From assembly GCF_003403295.1 (NCBI RefSeq), contig NZ_QUWV01000029.1:1-64000 (forward strand): 64,000 bases of DNA. The letters run 5' to 3'. Origin of the DNA: Komagataeibacter melaceti (GTDB lineage Bacteria; Pseudomonadota; Alphaproteobacteria; Acetobacterales; Acetobacteraceae). The position numbers were made by a program, and so were the translations under genes. Positions 55,106 through 64,000 of this stretch are shown here, one piece after another. The notes beneath the pieces are model-generated. The model was not told where the DNA came from, searched no databases, and saw only the letters and a program-made list of their open reading frames with translations. The first letter of the stretch is position 1. Each line of letters begins with the position of its first letter.

Positions 55106-55309
55106 ATGAGCAGACTGACTGCGGCCGAACGTGATGCCTTGCCCGATTCAGCCTTTGCCCTGCCGGGGCGGCGCTACCCCATACCCGATGCGACCCATGC
55201 GCGTGACGCGCTGGCCCGCGCCAGCGAAATGCTGCACCGGGGCGACCTGACACAGCAGGAATATGACACCGTGGTGGCCCGTGCCCACGCCGTGCTGGAA
55301 AATGAATAG
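55106..55309 (+). CDS. Small conserved protein with an ALPGRRYPIPDATHA motif
   Basis: A 67-residue soluble protein. ATG 55106 follows GAGGGAGA. The N-terminal half contains LPDSAFALPGRRYPIPDATHARDALARAS, a sequence type met in many small or phage-associated bacterial proteins (DUF6582-like by memory). The C-terminal half (LHRGDLTQQEYDTVVARAHAVL) looks like a short helical pair similar to SHOCT-type ends. Function unknown. A strong hairpin terminator follows at once. Confidence 0.65.
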   Translation: MSRLTAAERDALPDSAFALPGRRYPIPDATHARDALARASEMLHRGDLTQQEYDTVVARAHAVLENE

Positions 55310-55322
55310 CAGGCAGCCATGA

Positions 55323-55359
55323 AAAAAGGGGCGCGGGATAAACTCCCGCGCCCCTTTTT
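55323..55359. terminator. Bidirectional terminator between the small gene and etfA
   Basis: An A-run, then GGGGCGCGGGA, loop TAAAC, TCCCGCGCCCC and five T. The symmetric A and T runs allow it to end both the small plus-strand gene and the minus-strand etf genes. Confidence 0.92.
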
Positions 55360-55380
55360 GCCGTCAGGAACCGTTCAGGT

Positions 55381-56310
55381 TCAGCCAGCCTTGTCCAGTT
55401 CGGCCTCAAGCTGCGGCAGGACCGTGAACAGGTCCCCCACAATACCGTAATCCGCCACCTGGAAGATCGGCGCCTCGGGGTCCTTGTTGATCGCAACGAT
55501 GACCCGGCTGTCCTTCATCCCGGCCAGATGCTGGATCGCACCGGAAATGCCAAGGGCGATGTAAAGCTCCGGCGCCACGATCTTGCCGGTCTGGCCAACC
55601 TGGTATTCGTTGGGAACGAAACCGGCATCCACCGCCGCGCGCGATGCGCCAATGGCCGCGCCAAGCCGGTCGGCCAGCGGGTCGAGGAGCTTGAAGTTCT
55701 CCTCGTTCTGCATGCCGCGTCCGCCCGAGACCACAACGCGCGCGGATTCCAGCTCCGGGCGTTCGGACTGGGACAGTTCCGTGGAGATGAAGGTCGAGCC
55801 ACCAGGACCGGCCGGCAGCGCCACTTCCTCGATCACGGCATTGCCGCCTTCGGCCGGGACCGGATCAAAGGCGGAGGCACGGACCGTGATCACCTTTTTC
55901 GCGTCAGCCGACTTCACCGTAGCCAGCGCGCTGCCCGCGTAGATGGGGCGGACAAAGGTGTCGGCGTCATTGACGGCGATGATATCGGGGATCGGCTGCA
56001 CATCCAGCAGGGCGGCAGCACGCGGCAGCACGTTCTTGGATGTGGCAGACGATGCCGCGAGGATGTGCGTGTAACCCCCGGCAAGATCCGCCAGCAGGGC
56101 CGCCATCGGCTCGGCCAGTTCGCTGTTGCCGCTGGTGTCGGTGACCTGAAGCACCTTTTTCACGCCCGGGATGGCCGCCGCAGCCTTTGCCGCGTCAGCG
56201 CCGGTGACCAGCACATCGACATCACCCAGCTTGGCCGCCGCCGCAATGGCGGAGCGGGAGGCCTGCCGGATCACGCCATCATCATGATCCAGAAAAACAA
56301 GAACGGTCAT
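55381..56310 (-). CDS. etfA: Electron transfer flavoprotein alpha subunit
   Basis: FAD-binding subunit of ETF, which passes electrons from acyl-CoA and other dehydrogenases to ETF-QO. The C-terminal FAD domain shows [46 protein letters not shown] and the final [20 protein letters not shown]. Length 309 residues. It lies 2 bases after etfB. Confidence 0.96.
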   Translation of the reverse strand: MTVLVFLDHDDGVIRQASRSAIAAAAKLGDVDVLVTGADAAKAAAAIPGVKKVLQVTDTSGNSELAEPMAALLADLAGGYTHILAASSATSKNVLPRAAALLDVQPIPDIIAVNDADTFVRPIYAGSALATVKSADAKKVITVRASAFDPVPAEGGNAVIEEVALPAGPGGSTFISTELSQSERPELESARVVVSGGRGMQNEENFKLLDPLADRLGAAIGASRAAVDAGFVPNEYQVGQTGKIVAPELYIALGISGAIQHLAGMKDSRVIVAINKDPEAPIFQVADYGIVGDLFTVLPQLEAELDKAG

Positions 56311-56312
56311 GA

Positions 56313-57062
56313 TCAGATCACCTTTGCTTCGTTGCGCAGACGCGAAACCAGTTCCGCAGCCGAGTCGAGCTTGACGCCAGCCTTGCGTTCCGGCGGCTCG
56401 GCAACCGAGATCACGCTCAGGCGCGGGGTCATGTCCACGCCCAGATCGGCTGGCGTGATTTTTTCCAGCGGCTTCTTGCGCGCCTTCATGATGTTGGGCA
56501 GCGAGGCGTAGCGCGGCTCGTTCAGGCGCAGGTCAGCCGTGATGATGGCGGGAAGCGCCAGCTTTACGGTCTGCAGGCCGCCGTCGATCTCGCGCGTGAC
56601 GGTCACCGCGCCATCGGCCACTTCCACCTTGGAGGCGAATGTCGCCTGCGGGCGACCCAGCAGGCCCGCCAGCATCTGGCCGGTGGCGTTCATGTCATCA
56701 TCAATGGCCTGCTTGCCCAGGATGACCAGATCCGGCTTTTCCTTTTCCACCAGTGCCTTGAGCACCTTGGCAACGGATAGCGGTTCCGTGACCGTGTCGG
56801 TTTCCACCAGAATGGAACGGTCCGCGCCCATCGCCATGGCCGTGCGCAGCGTGTCCTGCGCCTTGGCTTCCCCGATCGAGACCGCGACGATTTCCGTCAC
56901 CACGCCTTTTTCCTTCAGGCGCACGGCTTCCTCAACCGCGATTTCATCAAACGGGTTGATGGACATCTTGAAGCCAGCGGTTTCAACACCGGAACCATCG
57001 GCCTTTACGCGTGCCTTGATGTTGTAATCAAGCACGCGCTTAACGGGTACAAGAACCTTCAT
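56313..57062 (-). CDS. etfB: Electron transfer flavoprotein beta subunit
   Basis: AMP-binding partner of EtfA, 249 residues. [13 protein letters not shown] at the start, [16 protein letters not shown], and the signature region around [21 protein letters not shown] are typical. ATG 57062. The gene follows ETF-QO by 71 bases on the same strand, so all three electron-transfer genes are likely one transcript. Confidence 0.96.
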   Translation of the reverse strand: MKVLVPVKRVLDYNIKARVKADGSGVETAGFKMSINPFDEIAVEEAVRLKEKGVVTEIVAVSIGEAKAQDTLRTAMAMGADRSILVETDTVTEPLSVAKVLKALVEKEKPDLVILGKQAIDDDMNATGQMLAGLLGRPQATFASKVEVADGAVTVTREIDGGLQTVKLALPAIITADLRLNEPRYASLPNIMKARKKPLEKITPADLGVDMTPRLSVISVAEPPERKAGVKLDSAAELVSRLRNEAKVI

Positions 57063-57133
57063 TGCATATTTGCCTGTCTGTATTCGGATAAGGGCAATCT
57101 GTGTGGCAGCTACATACCGTACCTGCCGCCAGA

Positions 57134-58774
57134 TTACATCCCGCCGGGATAGTTCGGGCCGCCTGCCCCCTCCGGTGTGGTCCAGTCAATGTTCTGGGCC
57201 GGGTCCTTGATGTCGCATGTCTTGCAGTGCACGCAGTTCTGCGCGTTGATCTGCAGGCGCGGGTCGGTGGCCTCATCCGCCACTTCATAGACACCCGCAG
57301 GGCAGTAACGGCTTTCCGGTGAGCGGAAGACATCCCAGTTCACCGTCTTCCACAGCGAGGTGTTGCGCACCTTCAGGTGGACGGGCTGGTCTTCCTCATG
57401 GTTGGTGGCGGACAGGAACACCGAGGAGAGGCGATCGAACGTGATCTTGCCATCGGGCTTGGGGTAGCTGATCTTGGGCGAGATCGAGGCTGGTTCCAGC
57501 GTCTCGTTGTCGCCATGGCGCGTATGCAGCGTCCACGGTGCGCGCCCGCGCAGCAGCATGGCGTCGATGCCTGCGTACAGCGCGCCCTTTTTCATGCCGA
57601 ACCGGGCAAAGGCCGGGCGGATGTTGCGCACCGCGCGCAGTTCCTGCCACAGCCACGAATCCCGGATGCGCCGCGTATAGGAACCCGGTTCCACACGGTT
57701 CGTGGCCAGGGCTTCCGCCACGGCTTCGGCCGCCAGCATGCCGGACTTCATGGCAGTGTGGGTGCCCTTGATCTTGGGTACGTTCAGGAAGCCAGCCGTA
57801 TCACCAATCAGCGCCCCGCCGGGGAAGGTCAGGCGCGGGATGGACTGGATGCCCCCTTCCGACAGCGCGCGCGCGCCATAGGCGACACGGCGGCCATTTT
57901 CAAAATAGGGGCGGAAGGACGGGTGCAGCTTCACGCGCTGCATCTCATCAAACGGGGAAAGCCAGGTATTGGGATAGTCCAGCCCGACCACGAAGCCGTA
58001 GGAGACGAGGTTCTCCCCGAAATGGTACATCCATGCCCCGCCATAGGTCCGGTCATCCAGCGGCCAGCCGAAGCTGTGCTGCACCAGGCCGGGGCGGTGC
58101 ATTTCCTTGGGGATTTCCCACAGTTCCTTGATGCCGAGGCCATAGGTCTGGGGATCGACCCCCTTGCGCAGGTTGTACATGGCCGTGACCTGCTTGGTCA
58201 GCGAGCCACGGCAGCCTTCGGCAAACAGGGTGTATTTCGCGCGCAGTTCCATGCCCGGGGCATAGTTGCCGGTCGGCTCGCCATCGCGGCCGATGCCCAT
58301 GTCGCCCGTTGCAACGCCGGTGACGCGGCCGCTGTCATCGACCAGCACCTCGGCGCCCGCGAAACCGGGATAGATTTCAACGCCCAGTTCCTCGGCCCGG
58401 CCGGCAAGCCAGCGGCACAGATCCCCAAGGCTTACGATGTAGTTGCCGTGGTTGCTCATGTGCGGCATCACACGTTCAAGGAAGGGAACCTCAAGCCCGC
58501 CGTCGCGTGTCAGGTAGAGCGCCTGCTCCTCCGTCACGGGGGTATCCAGCGGTGCGCCTTCCTCACGCCAGTGCGGCAGGAGTTCCTGCAGCGCGCGGGG
58601 TTCGATTACGGCGCCCGACAGGATATGCGCGCCGATCTCGCTGCCCTTCTCGATCAGGCAGACGCTGGCGTCCGGGGCAAGCTGCCGCAGCTTTATGGCC
58701 GCCGCCAGCCCCGATGGACCGCCGCCAACGATCACGACATCGAATTCCATAGTCTCGCGCTGGGTCTCGCTCAT
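57134..58774 (-). CDS. etfD: Electron transfer flavoprotein-ubiquinone oxidoreductase
   Basis: Membrane-bound flavoprotein that moves electrons from ETF to ubiquinone. [19 protein letters not shown] is the FAD motif near the N terminus and [16 protein letters not shown] the second. The C terminus carries the 4Fe-4S site: CPAGVYE, then [13 protein letters not shown]. From ATG 58774 it has 546 residues; GAGGA lies ten bases upstream. The frame stays open to 58888, but that stretch is not conserved in character. Confidence 0.94.
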   Translation of the reverse strand: MSETQRETMEFDVVIVGGGPSGLAAAIKLRQLAPDASVCLIEKGSEIGAHILSGAVIEPRALQELLPHWREEGAPLDTPVTEEQALYLTRDGGLEVPFLERVMPHMSNHGNYIVSLGDLCRWLAGRAEELGVEIYPGFAGAEVLVDDSGRVTGVATGDMGIGRDGEPTGNYAPGMELRAKYTLFAEGCRGSLTKQVTAMYNLRKGVDPQTYGLGIKELWEIPKEMHRPGLVQHSFGWPLDDRTYGGAWMYHFGENLVSYGFVVGLDYPNTWLSPFDEMQRVKLHPSFRPYFENGRRVAYGARALSEGGIQSIPRLTFPGGALIGDTAGFLNVPKIKGTHTAMKSGMLAAEAVAEALATNRVEPGSYTRRIRDSWLWQELRAVRNIRPAFARFGMKKGALYAGIDAMLLRGRAPWTLHTRHGDNETLEPASISPKISYPKPDGKITFDRLSSVFLSATNHEEDQPVHLKVRNTSLWKTVNWDVFRSPESRYCPAGVYEVADEATDPRLQINAQNCVHCKTCDIKDPAQNIDWTTPEGAGGPNYPGGM

Positions 58775-58921
58775 ACCTCTGTTGTCCTCTTGCGTCATGA
58801 CCGGGATGACATGGGATGAATGGGATTTCACCTTAACCGTACTGCTTCCTAGAGCCGTTTGGTCAGGGAATAAAGTCCCGTTGCGCATTCCGTTCCCGCC
58901 CGGCGCGCAGGACTTGTGGTC

Positions 58922-59563
58922 TCAGGCCGTGGCGGGCGGGTGGGCCAGTTCATCGGTCGCCAGCCATTCGGGGCCGACGTAATTGACAATCAGCGTGCGG
59001 CGCACGCCCGTCAGCGGGCGCGGCAGGAAGCCATGCCATGACCGGTCGGACGGAATGAACAGCAGGCCGGAATTGAACGCGCCCGATGCACGGGCCACCG
59101 GCGTGCCCTCCGCCGTCATGATGTCCGTGCCCCAGTCACCCGCATCCGCCCCCATGGAGAGCGAGACCAGCAGCGTCAGCCGCTTGGCCCCGATATCGGT
59201 ATGGGGTTCAAGCCAGAACCCGTCCGTATCCAGGCACAGTTCCAGGCGCAGGGAAGCGCCCTCAAGCTCCGCATCGCAGCAGGAGGTGAACATTGCACGT
59301 GTCCGCGCATCCTCGAACAGGCGGGCAAGCTCATCCAGCGCCGGGTTGGTTGCGCGCAGTGCCGGGGTGATGAATAGCCGGCTGCCATTGCGCCCGGCGC
59401 GCTGCCCGCCACATTCCCCCCCGAGGAACCGTGTATCCGGCATCCACGTAACCAGCGCCGCGGCTACGGCGGCGGGCAGCACGTCGTGCATCTGCCAATG
59501 GGGGAATGGCCATGGCAGGACAGGGCTGGCGGCAAGGGCAGCAATGACATGGTTTGGTTGCAT
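58922..59563 (-). CDS. 2-oxoglutarate/Fe(II)-dependent oxygenase-like protein
   Basis: A 213-residue protein. The jelly-roll part shows the iron-binding HTD in WLEPHTDIGAKRLTLLVSL, the distal His in SWHGFLPRPLTGVRRTLIVNYV, and the 2-oxoglutarate Arg in the same segment. The substrate is unknown; the family includes prolyl and small-molecule hydroxylases. It lies between hemN and ETF-QO on the same strand with gaps of 75 and 147 bases. Confidence 0.75.
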   Translation of the reverse strand: MQPNHVIAALAASPVLPWPFPHWQMHDVLPAAVAAALVTWMPDTRFLGGECGGQRAGRNGSRLFITPALRATNPALDELARLFEDARTRAMFTSCCDAELEGASLRLELCLDTDGFWLEPHTDIGAKRLTLLVSLSMGADAGDWGTDIMTAEGTPVARASGAFNSGLLFIPSDRSWHGFLPRPLTGVRRTLIVNYVGPEWLATDELAHPPATA

Positions 59564-59638
59564 GGCCGGATGTTTTATCTGCTGGGTCCCGCGCGATTAT
59601 CGCGCCGTGGCCGGATGAAGATGAGGGATGTAAGCGAA

Positions 59639-61006
59639 TTACAGGGCGCTGGCATGGCGGGCGCTGCTCTGCGGTGACAGATAGCGGTCAAACACCGATG
59701 CAACATGCCGTACGAACGCGCGCCCTTTTTCCGTAACCTGCACATGCCGGGCGTCCATGTCCACCAGCCCGTCCTGCACCATGGGCACGAGGCGGGACAG
59801 TTCCGGGCCGAAACTGTTGGCGGGCAGGTGATATTCCGTAATGACCTGATCCACATCCACCTGCATCGTGCACATGAGCTGCTTGATGATGGCGGCGCGA
59901 ACATGGTCATCGGGCGAGAGGCTGACCCCGCGCACGACCGGCAGCATGTCCGTCATTTCCGCCATCAGCCGGGCATAGGCCGCCGATGTGGTGGCGTTCT
60001 GCGTCATGCCATCGGGCAGGGAGGAAATGGCGGATGCGCCAATGCCGATCAGGGCGGGGGCGCTGTCGGTGGTGTAGCCCTGGAAATTGCGGTGCAGCGT
60101 ACCGGATTCCATGGCGCGCGCCATGCTGTCATGTGGGCTGACATAATGGTCCAGCCCCACGGGCAGGAAACCTTCGCCACGCAGCACGGTGTCAATCGCG
60201 GCGCGCTGGGCAATACGTGCTTCCGGGCCGGGCAGTTCGCCCACCGGCATCAGGTTCTGGCGCTTCTGCTTCCACGGCACATGCGCATAGCCGAACACGG
60301 CCAGCCGGTCGGGGTGCAGGCTCGCCACCGCCCGCGCCGTGCGGGTGACGCTGTCGGTATCCTGCCGGGGCAGGCCGTAGATCAGGTCAATATTGATGGA
60401 TTCCACCCCTGCATCGCGCAGGGCGTCGCGACAGGCGCGGGTCTGCTCCCAGCTCTGGATACGGCCGCAGGCGGTCTGCACGTTGGCATCCAGATCCTGC
60501 ACACCCATGCTGGCGCGGTTGAAACCAAGCTCATGCAGCAGGGCGGGATATTCGGGCGGGAGATGACGGGGATCGACCTCGATGCTGATTTCCGCATCCG
60601 GGGCGATGACAAAATTCTGGCGTATGGCCTGCATGACGCGGCGCATCGCGCTGGCGGGGAGCGTGGTGGGCGTGCCGCCACCCCATTGCAGATGGGTGAC
60701 ATGGCGGCCGGGGCCGATCAGGGCCACGATCCGGCGCAGTTCCTCATGCAGCAGGGCGGCATAGGCCGCGCGTGCATCCGTATTGCGCAGCACGGCGGTA
60801 TTGCACCCGCAGAACCGGCACAGCATGTCGCAGAAGGGAACGTGCAGATAAAGTGAAACCGGCTGTGACGCCGGCAGGGCGGAAAGCCATTTCCGGCTGT
60901 CCGCAGGTCCCACCGCATCGGAAAACTGAGCGGCGGTGGGATAGCTGGTGTAACGCGGCAGATTGCCACCGTAGCGCGAAAGCAGGGTGCTGTCTGCCGC
61001 GTTCAT
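59639..61006 (-). CDS. hemN: Oxygen-independent coproporphyrinogen III oxidase
   Basis: Radical SAM enzyme that makes protoporphyrinogen IX without oxygen. The cluster motif is CDMLCRFCGC (Cys-x3-Cys-x2-Cys, near residues 59-66), preceded by YLHVPF. QWGGGTPT, SIEVDPR and MGVQDLDANVQ follow, with the HemN C-terminal domain after residue 350. Length 455. It begins 4 bases after the ompW stop, so it probably shares the FNR-controlled ompW promoter. With hemE/hemJ at 48-50 kb the window holds three heme steps. Confidence 0.95.
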   Translation of the reverse strand: MNAADSTLLSRYGGNLPRYTSYPTAAQFSDAVGPADSRKWLSALPASQPVSLYLHVPFCDMLCRFCGCNTAVLRNTDARAAYAALLHEELRRIVALIGPGRHVTHLQWGGGTPTTLPASAMRRVMQAIRQNFVIAPDAEISIEVDPRHLPPEYPALLHELGFNRASMGVQDLDANVQTACGRIQSWEQTRACRDALRDAGVESINIDLIYGLPRQDTDSVTRTARAVASLHPDRLAVFGYAHVPWKQKRQNLMPVGELPGPEARIAQRAAIDTVLRGEGFLPVGLDHYVSPHDSMARAMESGTLHRNFQGYTTDSAPALIGIGASAISSLPDGMTQNATTSAAYARLMAEMTDMLPVVRGVSLSPDDHVRAAIIKQLMCTMQVDVDQVITEYHLPANSFGPELSRLVPMVQDGLVDMDARHVQVTEKGRAFVRHVASVFDRYLSPQSSARHASAL

Positions 61007-61010
61007 GCCA

Positions 61011-61835
61011 TTAGAACCGGTAGGCGATACCAGCGGAAACGACGGTCGGGTCGAGCGAGTCGTGAGCCTTGACCTTCAGGCTTTCGTTGCTGTTCTCGGC
61101 CCATGCATGCATGCGCACGAACATCTGCTTCACGTCGAAGTTGAAGAACCAGTTGCCCACGAGCTGGTAATCCACACCGGCATTGATGGACGGGCCACCG
61201 GTGAAGCCGGAGTTCAGCTTGCTCAGGCCAAGCGCCTGGCTGCCGCTCATGTTGTGGAACCACATGAAGGTGCCACCCACGCCCACATACGGGTTCAGGC
61301 GCTTGTGCGGACGGAAATGCCACGCGACGGTGATCGTCGGCGGCAGAACCCATGCGCTGCCCACATCGGTCTTGCCATGACCGGATACGCCTGCCAGTGC
61401 GCCGCCATTGGCCTGTACTTCATGGCGGGTGCTGGTGGCGATCAGGTCAAGGGAGATGTTGTCGGTGACGAAGTATTCGAACGTCAGTTCCGGCATGACC
61501 TGGTTGGTGGTCTTGACGTGGGTGCCGTTCAGGGCGGTGTTGTTAAGGCCTAGAGAGCGAGCCGTTGCCCAGACCTTGCTGTCACGATCTTCCGGCAGCA
61601 CGCCCACGGCGGACAGGCGGACCATGAAGTCACCCTTGCCCAGGCCGATCTTGGTGCTGGCGCAGGTCTGGAAAAGACCGCAATGACCCTTGGGCTGTGC
61701 CGGTGCAACCGGTGCTGCCAGCGGTGCGTTGACGTAGGTGGTGGGTGCTGCGGTCTGCGCCTGGACCGCGACCGGCGTCAGCGCCGCGGCGCCGAAAGCG
61801 GCCGACAGGGCGATGTTGCGAATGTTCTTCATCAT
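61011..61835 (-). CDS. ompW: OmpW-family outer-membrane protein
   Basis: A 274-residue small beta-barrel. Signal peptide ends VAVQA-QT (about residue 27). After a Pro/Ala linker come GDFMVRLSAVGVLPED, typical of OmpW, alternating strands such as WVLPPTITVAWHF and NPYVGVGGTFMWF, and a terminal Phe (AGIAYRF). ATG 61835 has AAGG seven bases ahead. A perfect FNR box lies about 110 bases upstream. In enterobacteria ompW is also FNR-controlled. Confidence 0.9.
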   Translation of the reverse strand: MMKNIRNIALSAAFGAAALTPVAVQAQTAAPTTYVNAPLAAPVAPAQPKGHCGLFQTCASTKIGLGKGDFMVRLSAVGVLPEDRDSKVWATARSLGLNNTALNGTHVKTTNQVMPELTFEYFVTDNISLDLIATSTRHEVQANGGALAGVSGHGKTDVGSAWVLPPTITVAWHFRPHKRLNPYVGVGGTFMWFHNMSGSQALGLSKLNSGFTGGPSINAGVDYQLVGNWFFNFDVKQMFVRMHAWAENSNESLKVKAHDSLDPTVVSAGIAYRF

Positions 61836-61937
61836 GGGCAGACCTTAATTTTTCTCTCACGGGTAGAAGGTGAGAACGTTAAGAATATTCGAAGTGATTT
61901 GATCTGTGCAGAAATCACGCTCACCTAACATTCGGCT

Positions 61938-61951
61938 TTGATATGAATCAA
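61938..61951. promoter_or_regulatory. Perfect FNR box upstream of ompW-hemN
   Basis: TTGAT-ATGA-ATCAA, a full consensus match. It lies just after the stop of the GNAT-like gene. If its centre is at -41.5, ompW transcription would begin near 61903. Confidence 0.75.
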
Positions 61952-62437
61952 TCAAAGAGGGTGATCTATTTGCTTATCGCGCTCGATCCGGACTGTTCTT
62001 TCGGTGATGTGGCTTGTTGAACACAGTTTCAGGACCGTGTCCTCCTTGTTTGCCATGGGGTTACTATAGGAAAAAGTACGGATTGCCCGGCATCCCATCT
62101 CGCGCGCCAGTTTCTCCATGGCAGGGATCAGGGCGTCGATGATCTGCTGTTTGTGGGCGAAGGACAGGGCGATGATGTAATCGGCGCTCAGCGTATCGCC
62201 CGAGAACAGGTCGAACCCGCGGCGGAAGGTGGCCATGGCGCAGGGCGGCCGGGATTCCCCGTAATGGGCGACCAGTATCCCCTCACGCGCGCGCTTGCCC
62301 GCGCGTGCCATCCGTCGGCCGATGCGTGTCCATTCCCGCAGGCTTATATGCGGGAATGACAGCCGTATGAGGGGATACAGCAACGGAACATCCGCCGGAA
62401 CCAGTCGTCTGACCAGAGGTGATGGGACGGCCTGCAC
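61952..62437 (-). CDS. Possible GNAT-fold N-acetyltransferase
   Basis: About 161 residues. VRRLVPADVPLLYPLIRLSFP near the start resembles the first strand and helices of GNAT proteins; the later part has SADYIIALSFAHKQQIIDALIPAMEKLAREMGCRAIRTF. The match is weak, so the function is open. I prefer GTG 62437, which has AGGAA about 14 bases upstream; a longer frame begins only with TTG at 62512, in an Arg/His/Lys-rich stretch that would touch the FNR box. It is divergent from the Fnr gene. Confidence 0.55.
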   Translation of the reverse strand: MQAVPSPLVRRLVPADVPLLYPLIRLSFPHISLREWTRIGRRMARAGKRAREGILVAHYGESRPPCAMATFRRGFDLFSGDTLSADYIIALSFAHKQQIIDALIPAMEKLAREMGCRAIRTFSYSNPMANKEDTVLKLCSTSHITERTVRIERDKQIDHPL

Positions 62438-62516
62438 GCGGCGTGGTTTCCTGTGGGTTGAGAAACTTCTCTTATGATGCTTACGGTATTTACCGAATGA
62501 TCTATGGCGCAACGCA

Positions 62517-62530
62517 TTGATTTACATCAA
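62517..62530. promoter_or_regulatory. Perfect FNR box in the fnr/GNAT divergent promoter region
   Basis: TTGAT-TTAC-ATCAA, a full consensus match about 119 bases ahead of the fnr-like start codon and 79 bases ahead of the GNAT-like start. It suggests autoregulation of the Fnr-type gene, control of the divergent gene, or both. Confidence 0.75.
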
Positions 62531-62648
62531 TCCATCGGACATACTCGGTTCCGTTTGCGAATGATTTGCTGTGTTTTCAGGCGGCCCGCACCTGCCGACC
62601 CCATCCGTTACAGGCATGTCGGTCCCTGAAAGTAATTGGGAACAACCT

Positions 62649-63416
62649 ATGTCGGATATGCCTTCGTGTCAGTTCGAGTCGCGGCCACGGCGTATCGTGA
62701 TCGGGTCATCCGGCGTGCAGGCTGATTTCTGCGCCACCTGCGCCGTACGGCCAACCAGCGTCTGCAACGTGATCGCGCAGGCCGATATGGCCCGCCTGGC
62801 GGAAGCGGCGGTGGAAACCATCATTCCCCCCGGCCGTGGCTTTATCGAGGAAGGCGCCCCCGCCACCGATTTTTTCAACATAACCTCCGGCACCGCCAAG
62901 CTGTTCAAGGCCCTGCCGGACGGGCGGCGCCAGATTACCGGCTTTGCGGCGCCGGGGCATTTCCTGGGCCTTGCGGTGTCGGACAGTTACGCCTTCGGCG
63001 CGGAAGCGGTCGATACGGTGCGTGCGTGCCGCTTCTCGCGTGAGAAGATGGCCGAACTTCTGGACGATTTCCCCCGCCTTGAGCGTCGCCTGCTGGAAGA
63101 AGCCTCCAACGAACTGGTGGCGGCGCAGAACCAGATGCTGCTGCTGGGCCGCAAGACGGCGCGCGAGCGGGTGGCGAGTTTCCTGCTGGACCAGATGCGT
63201 GCGGGCATGCCGCTGGACCAGAACGGGCAGCGCGGCAGTCTTCACCTGCCCATGACGCGCGGCGACATTGCCGACTACCTTGGCCTGACCATCGAGACCG
63301 TCAGCCGCACGCTGAGCTGGATGCGCAGCCAGGGCATGATTGACGTCGGCAAGGGCTACGCCATCACCATCCGTGCCGCAGGCAGGCTCGATACACTGGC
63401 GGCGGGAAACAGCTAG
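62649..63416 (+). CDS. fnr: FNR-type oxygen-sensing transcription regulator
   Basis: A 255-residue Crp/Fnr protein. FCATCAVRPTSVCNV supplies three Cys (C-x2-C-x7-C) and a fourth lies in VRACRFSRE, consistent with a [4Fe-4S] cluster. The cyclic-nucleotide-binding-like beta roll spans about residues 45-150. The C-terminal helix-turn-helix is LPMTRGDIADYLGLTIETVSRTL, with the E-SR core that reads TTGAT-type half sites. ATG 62649 follows GGGAA; two earlier in-frame ATGs exist. It is convergent with the AI-2E family gene, overlapping by 4 bases. Confidence 0.92.
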   Translation: MSDMPSCQFESRPRRIVIGSSGVQADFCATCAVRPTSVCNVIAQADMARLAEAAVETIIPPGRGFIEEGAPATDFFNITSGTAKLFKALPDGRRQITGFAAPGHFLGLAVSDSYAFGAEAVDTVRACRFSREKMAELLDDFPRLERRLLEEASNELVAAQNQMLLLGRKTARERVASFLLDQMRAGMPLDQNGQRGSLHLPMTRGDIADYLGLTIETVSRTLSWMRSQGMIDVGKGYAITIRAAGRLDTLAAGNS

Positions 63417-64000
63417 TCCGGGTCCGGGTCGTTCCTGTCCGGGGTGGACGGGGCGTCATCTTCCGTGAAAAGCGGGTTCTGCGGTGTGGTCGTGCGTGTC
63501 GGGCCGCCGACGATGTGGCCGATGGGGGTCAGGAACTCCACATGGTCACAGATGATCTTGAAGACCGCGAGCAGCGGGACCGACAGGAAAGCCCCGAAAA
63601 TCCCCCACAGCCAGTCCCAGAACATGAGCGAGGCCATGACCAGCACCGGGTTGAGCGTGAACCGGCGCGCCAGCACCATGGGGGTTATGGTCTCGCCTTC
63701 CGTCAGGTGGATGCACAGGTAGATGGCGGGCGGCAGGAGCGCCTGCCAGACGGATGGATAGACGAACAGCCCCACCAGAAAATAGATGATGATGCCCATC
63801 ATGGGGCCGATGATGGGAATGTAGTTGAGCAGGAACGCCAGCACACCCCACAGCAGCGCGTTGGGCAGGCCCAGCAGCCAGCACTGCGCCATGTTCACCA
63901 GCCCGACCAGGCTGTTGATGATGGTGATGGTGGCCAGGTAGAGCGAAACATTACGCTCGATCTGGTAGGCGATCTGCACCGTGCGCCGCTTGTCGGCAAA
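63413..64000 (-). CDS. AI-2E family (PerM-like) membrane protein, C-terminal part
   Basis: The frame runs off the right edge. The visible 195 or so residues hold hydrophobic segments with LLGLPNALLWGVLAFLLNYIPIIGP, TPMVLARRFTLNPVLVMASLMFWDWLWGIFGAFLSVPLL, the AI-2E exporter/PerM signature. An acidic tail (DDAPSTPDRNDPDPD) ends the protein. Members include putative autoinducer-2 exporters and Na+/H+ antiporters; the specific role is unknown. Confidence 0.85.
   Translation of the reverse strand, partial: FADKRRTVQIAYQIERNVSLYLATITIINSLVGLVNMAQCWLLGLPNALLWGVLAFLLNYIPIIGPMMGIIIYFLVGLFVYPSVWQALLPPAIYLCIHLTEGETITPMVLARRFTLNPVLVMASLMFWDWLWGIFGAFLSVPLLAVFKIICDHVEFLTPIGHIVGGPTRTTTPQNPLFTEDDAPSTPDRNDPDPD

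Noticed and set aside
1-64000. CRISPR arrays, insertion sequences and prophage
   Set aside because: No regularly spaced direct repeats, transposase motifs or phage structural genes were seen on reading the window.

Overview
The window looks like a chromosomal segment of an acetic acid bacterium (Acetobacteraceae, most like Komagataeibacter or Gluconacetobacter; the genus is an inference). The DNA is GC-rich with dense coding. It carries a nearly complete hopanoid cluster, an acetate kinase-phosphoketolase pair, an alphaproteobacterial F0 operon with both b and b' subunits, a regulatory PTS with short HprK and RapZ, and ETF/ETF-QO. I saw no insertion sequence, prophage, CRISPR array or rRNA operon.

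Layout. 1-4.1 kb: the end of an SH3-domain protein, pyruvate kinase, then tyrA and hpnL on the minus strand. 4.3-12.4 kb: hpnA-B-C-D-E-shc-hpnG, taking two FPP through presqualene diphosphate, hydroxysqualene and squalene to hopene, plus side-chain enzymes. 12.7-16.4 kb: ackA-xfp, which makes acetyl phosphate from xylulose/fructose phosphate and converts it to acetate and ATP, behind a perfect FNR box. 16.4-29.6 kb: an L,D-transpeptidase with a long Pro/Ser/Ala tail, rfbBA, a Bcr-type MFS pump, gmk, an SDR, a lone RND pump, tRNA-Arg, a lone cytochrome b, and a TPP-riboswitch/ThiY unit. 29.7-37.3 kb: a small unknown gene, a porin with a structured leader, then the minus-strand F0 operon atpI-B-E-F'-F followed by a GT2 and a GT39 gene. 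37.4-46.2 kb (minus): a secreted two-module protein, purH, and the chain hprK/rapZ-EIIA-ptsH-ptsI-pabB-pabC. 46.3-50.1 kb: a RidA-like protein, tRNA-Ala, yggT, a DUF2501 protein, and hemJ-HAD-hemE.

50.1-50.5 kb, between divergent hemE and maf, is a non-coding block that I read as a candidate chromosomal origin of replication. It has an A+T-rich stretch, degenerate DnaA boxes, GANTC sites and a dense cluster of GTAC tetramers. Genes from about 32 to 50 kb are mainly on the minus strand and the first genes to the right are on the plus strand, as expected on the two sides of an origin. 51-55 kb: tRNA-Ala, rfbCD (the second half of the dTDP-rhamnose pathway) and a MATE pump, then an A+T-rich gap that appears to encode a small RNA with its own terminator. 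55-59.6 kb: a small DUF gene, etfA-etfB-ETF-QO and a 2OG oxygenase. 59.6-64 kb: an oxygen-responsive group (hemN, ompW, a possible GNAT protein, an Fnr-type regulator with Fe-S cysteines) with two perfect FNR boxes, and the end of an AI-2E family membrane protein.

The strongest leads for something new are the hemE-maf origin candidate with its GTAC cluster, the small RNA candidate at 54.87-54.99 kb with tandem operator-like repeats upstream, a probable FNR-controlled phosphoketolase-acetate kinase operon, and a glycosyltransferase gene that begins in frame directly after the atpF stop codon.
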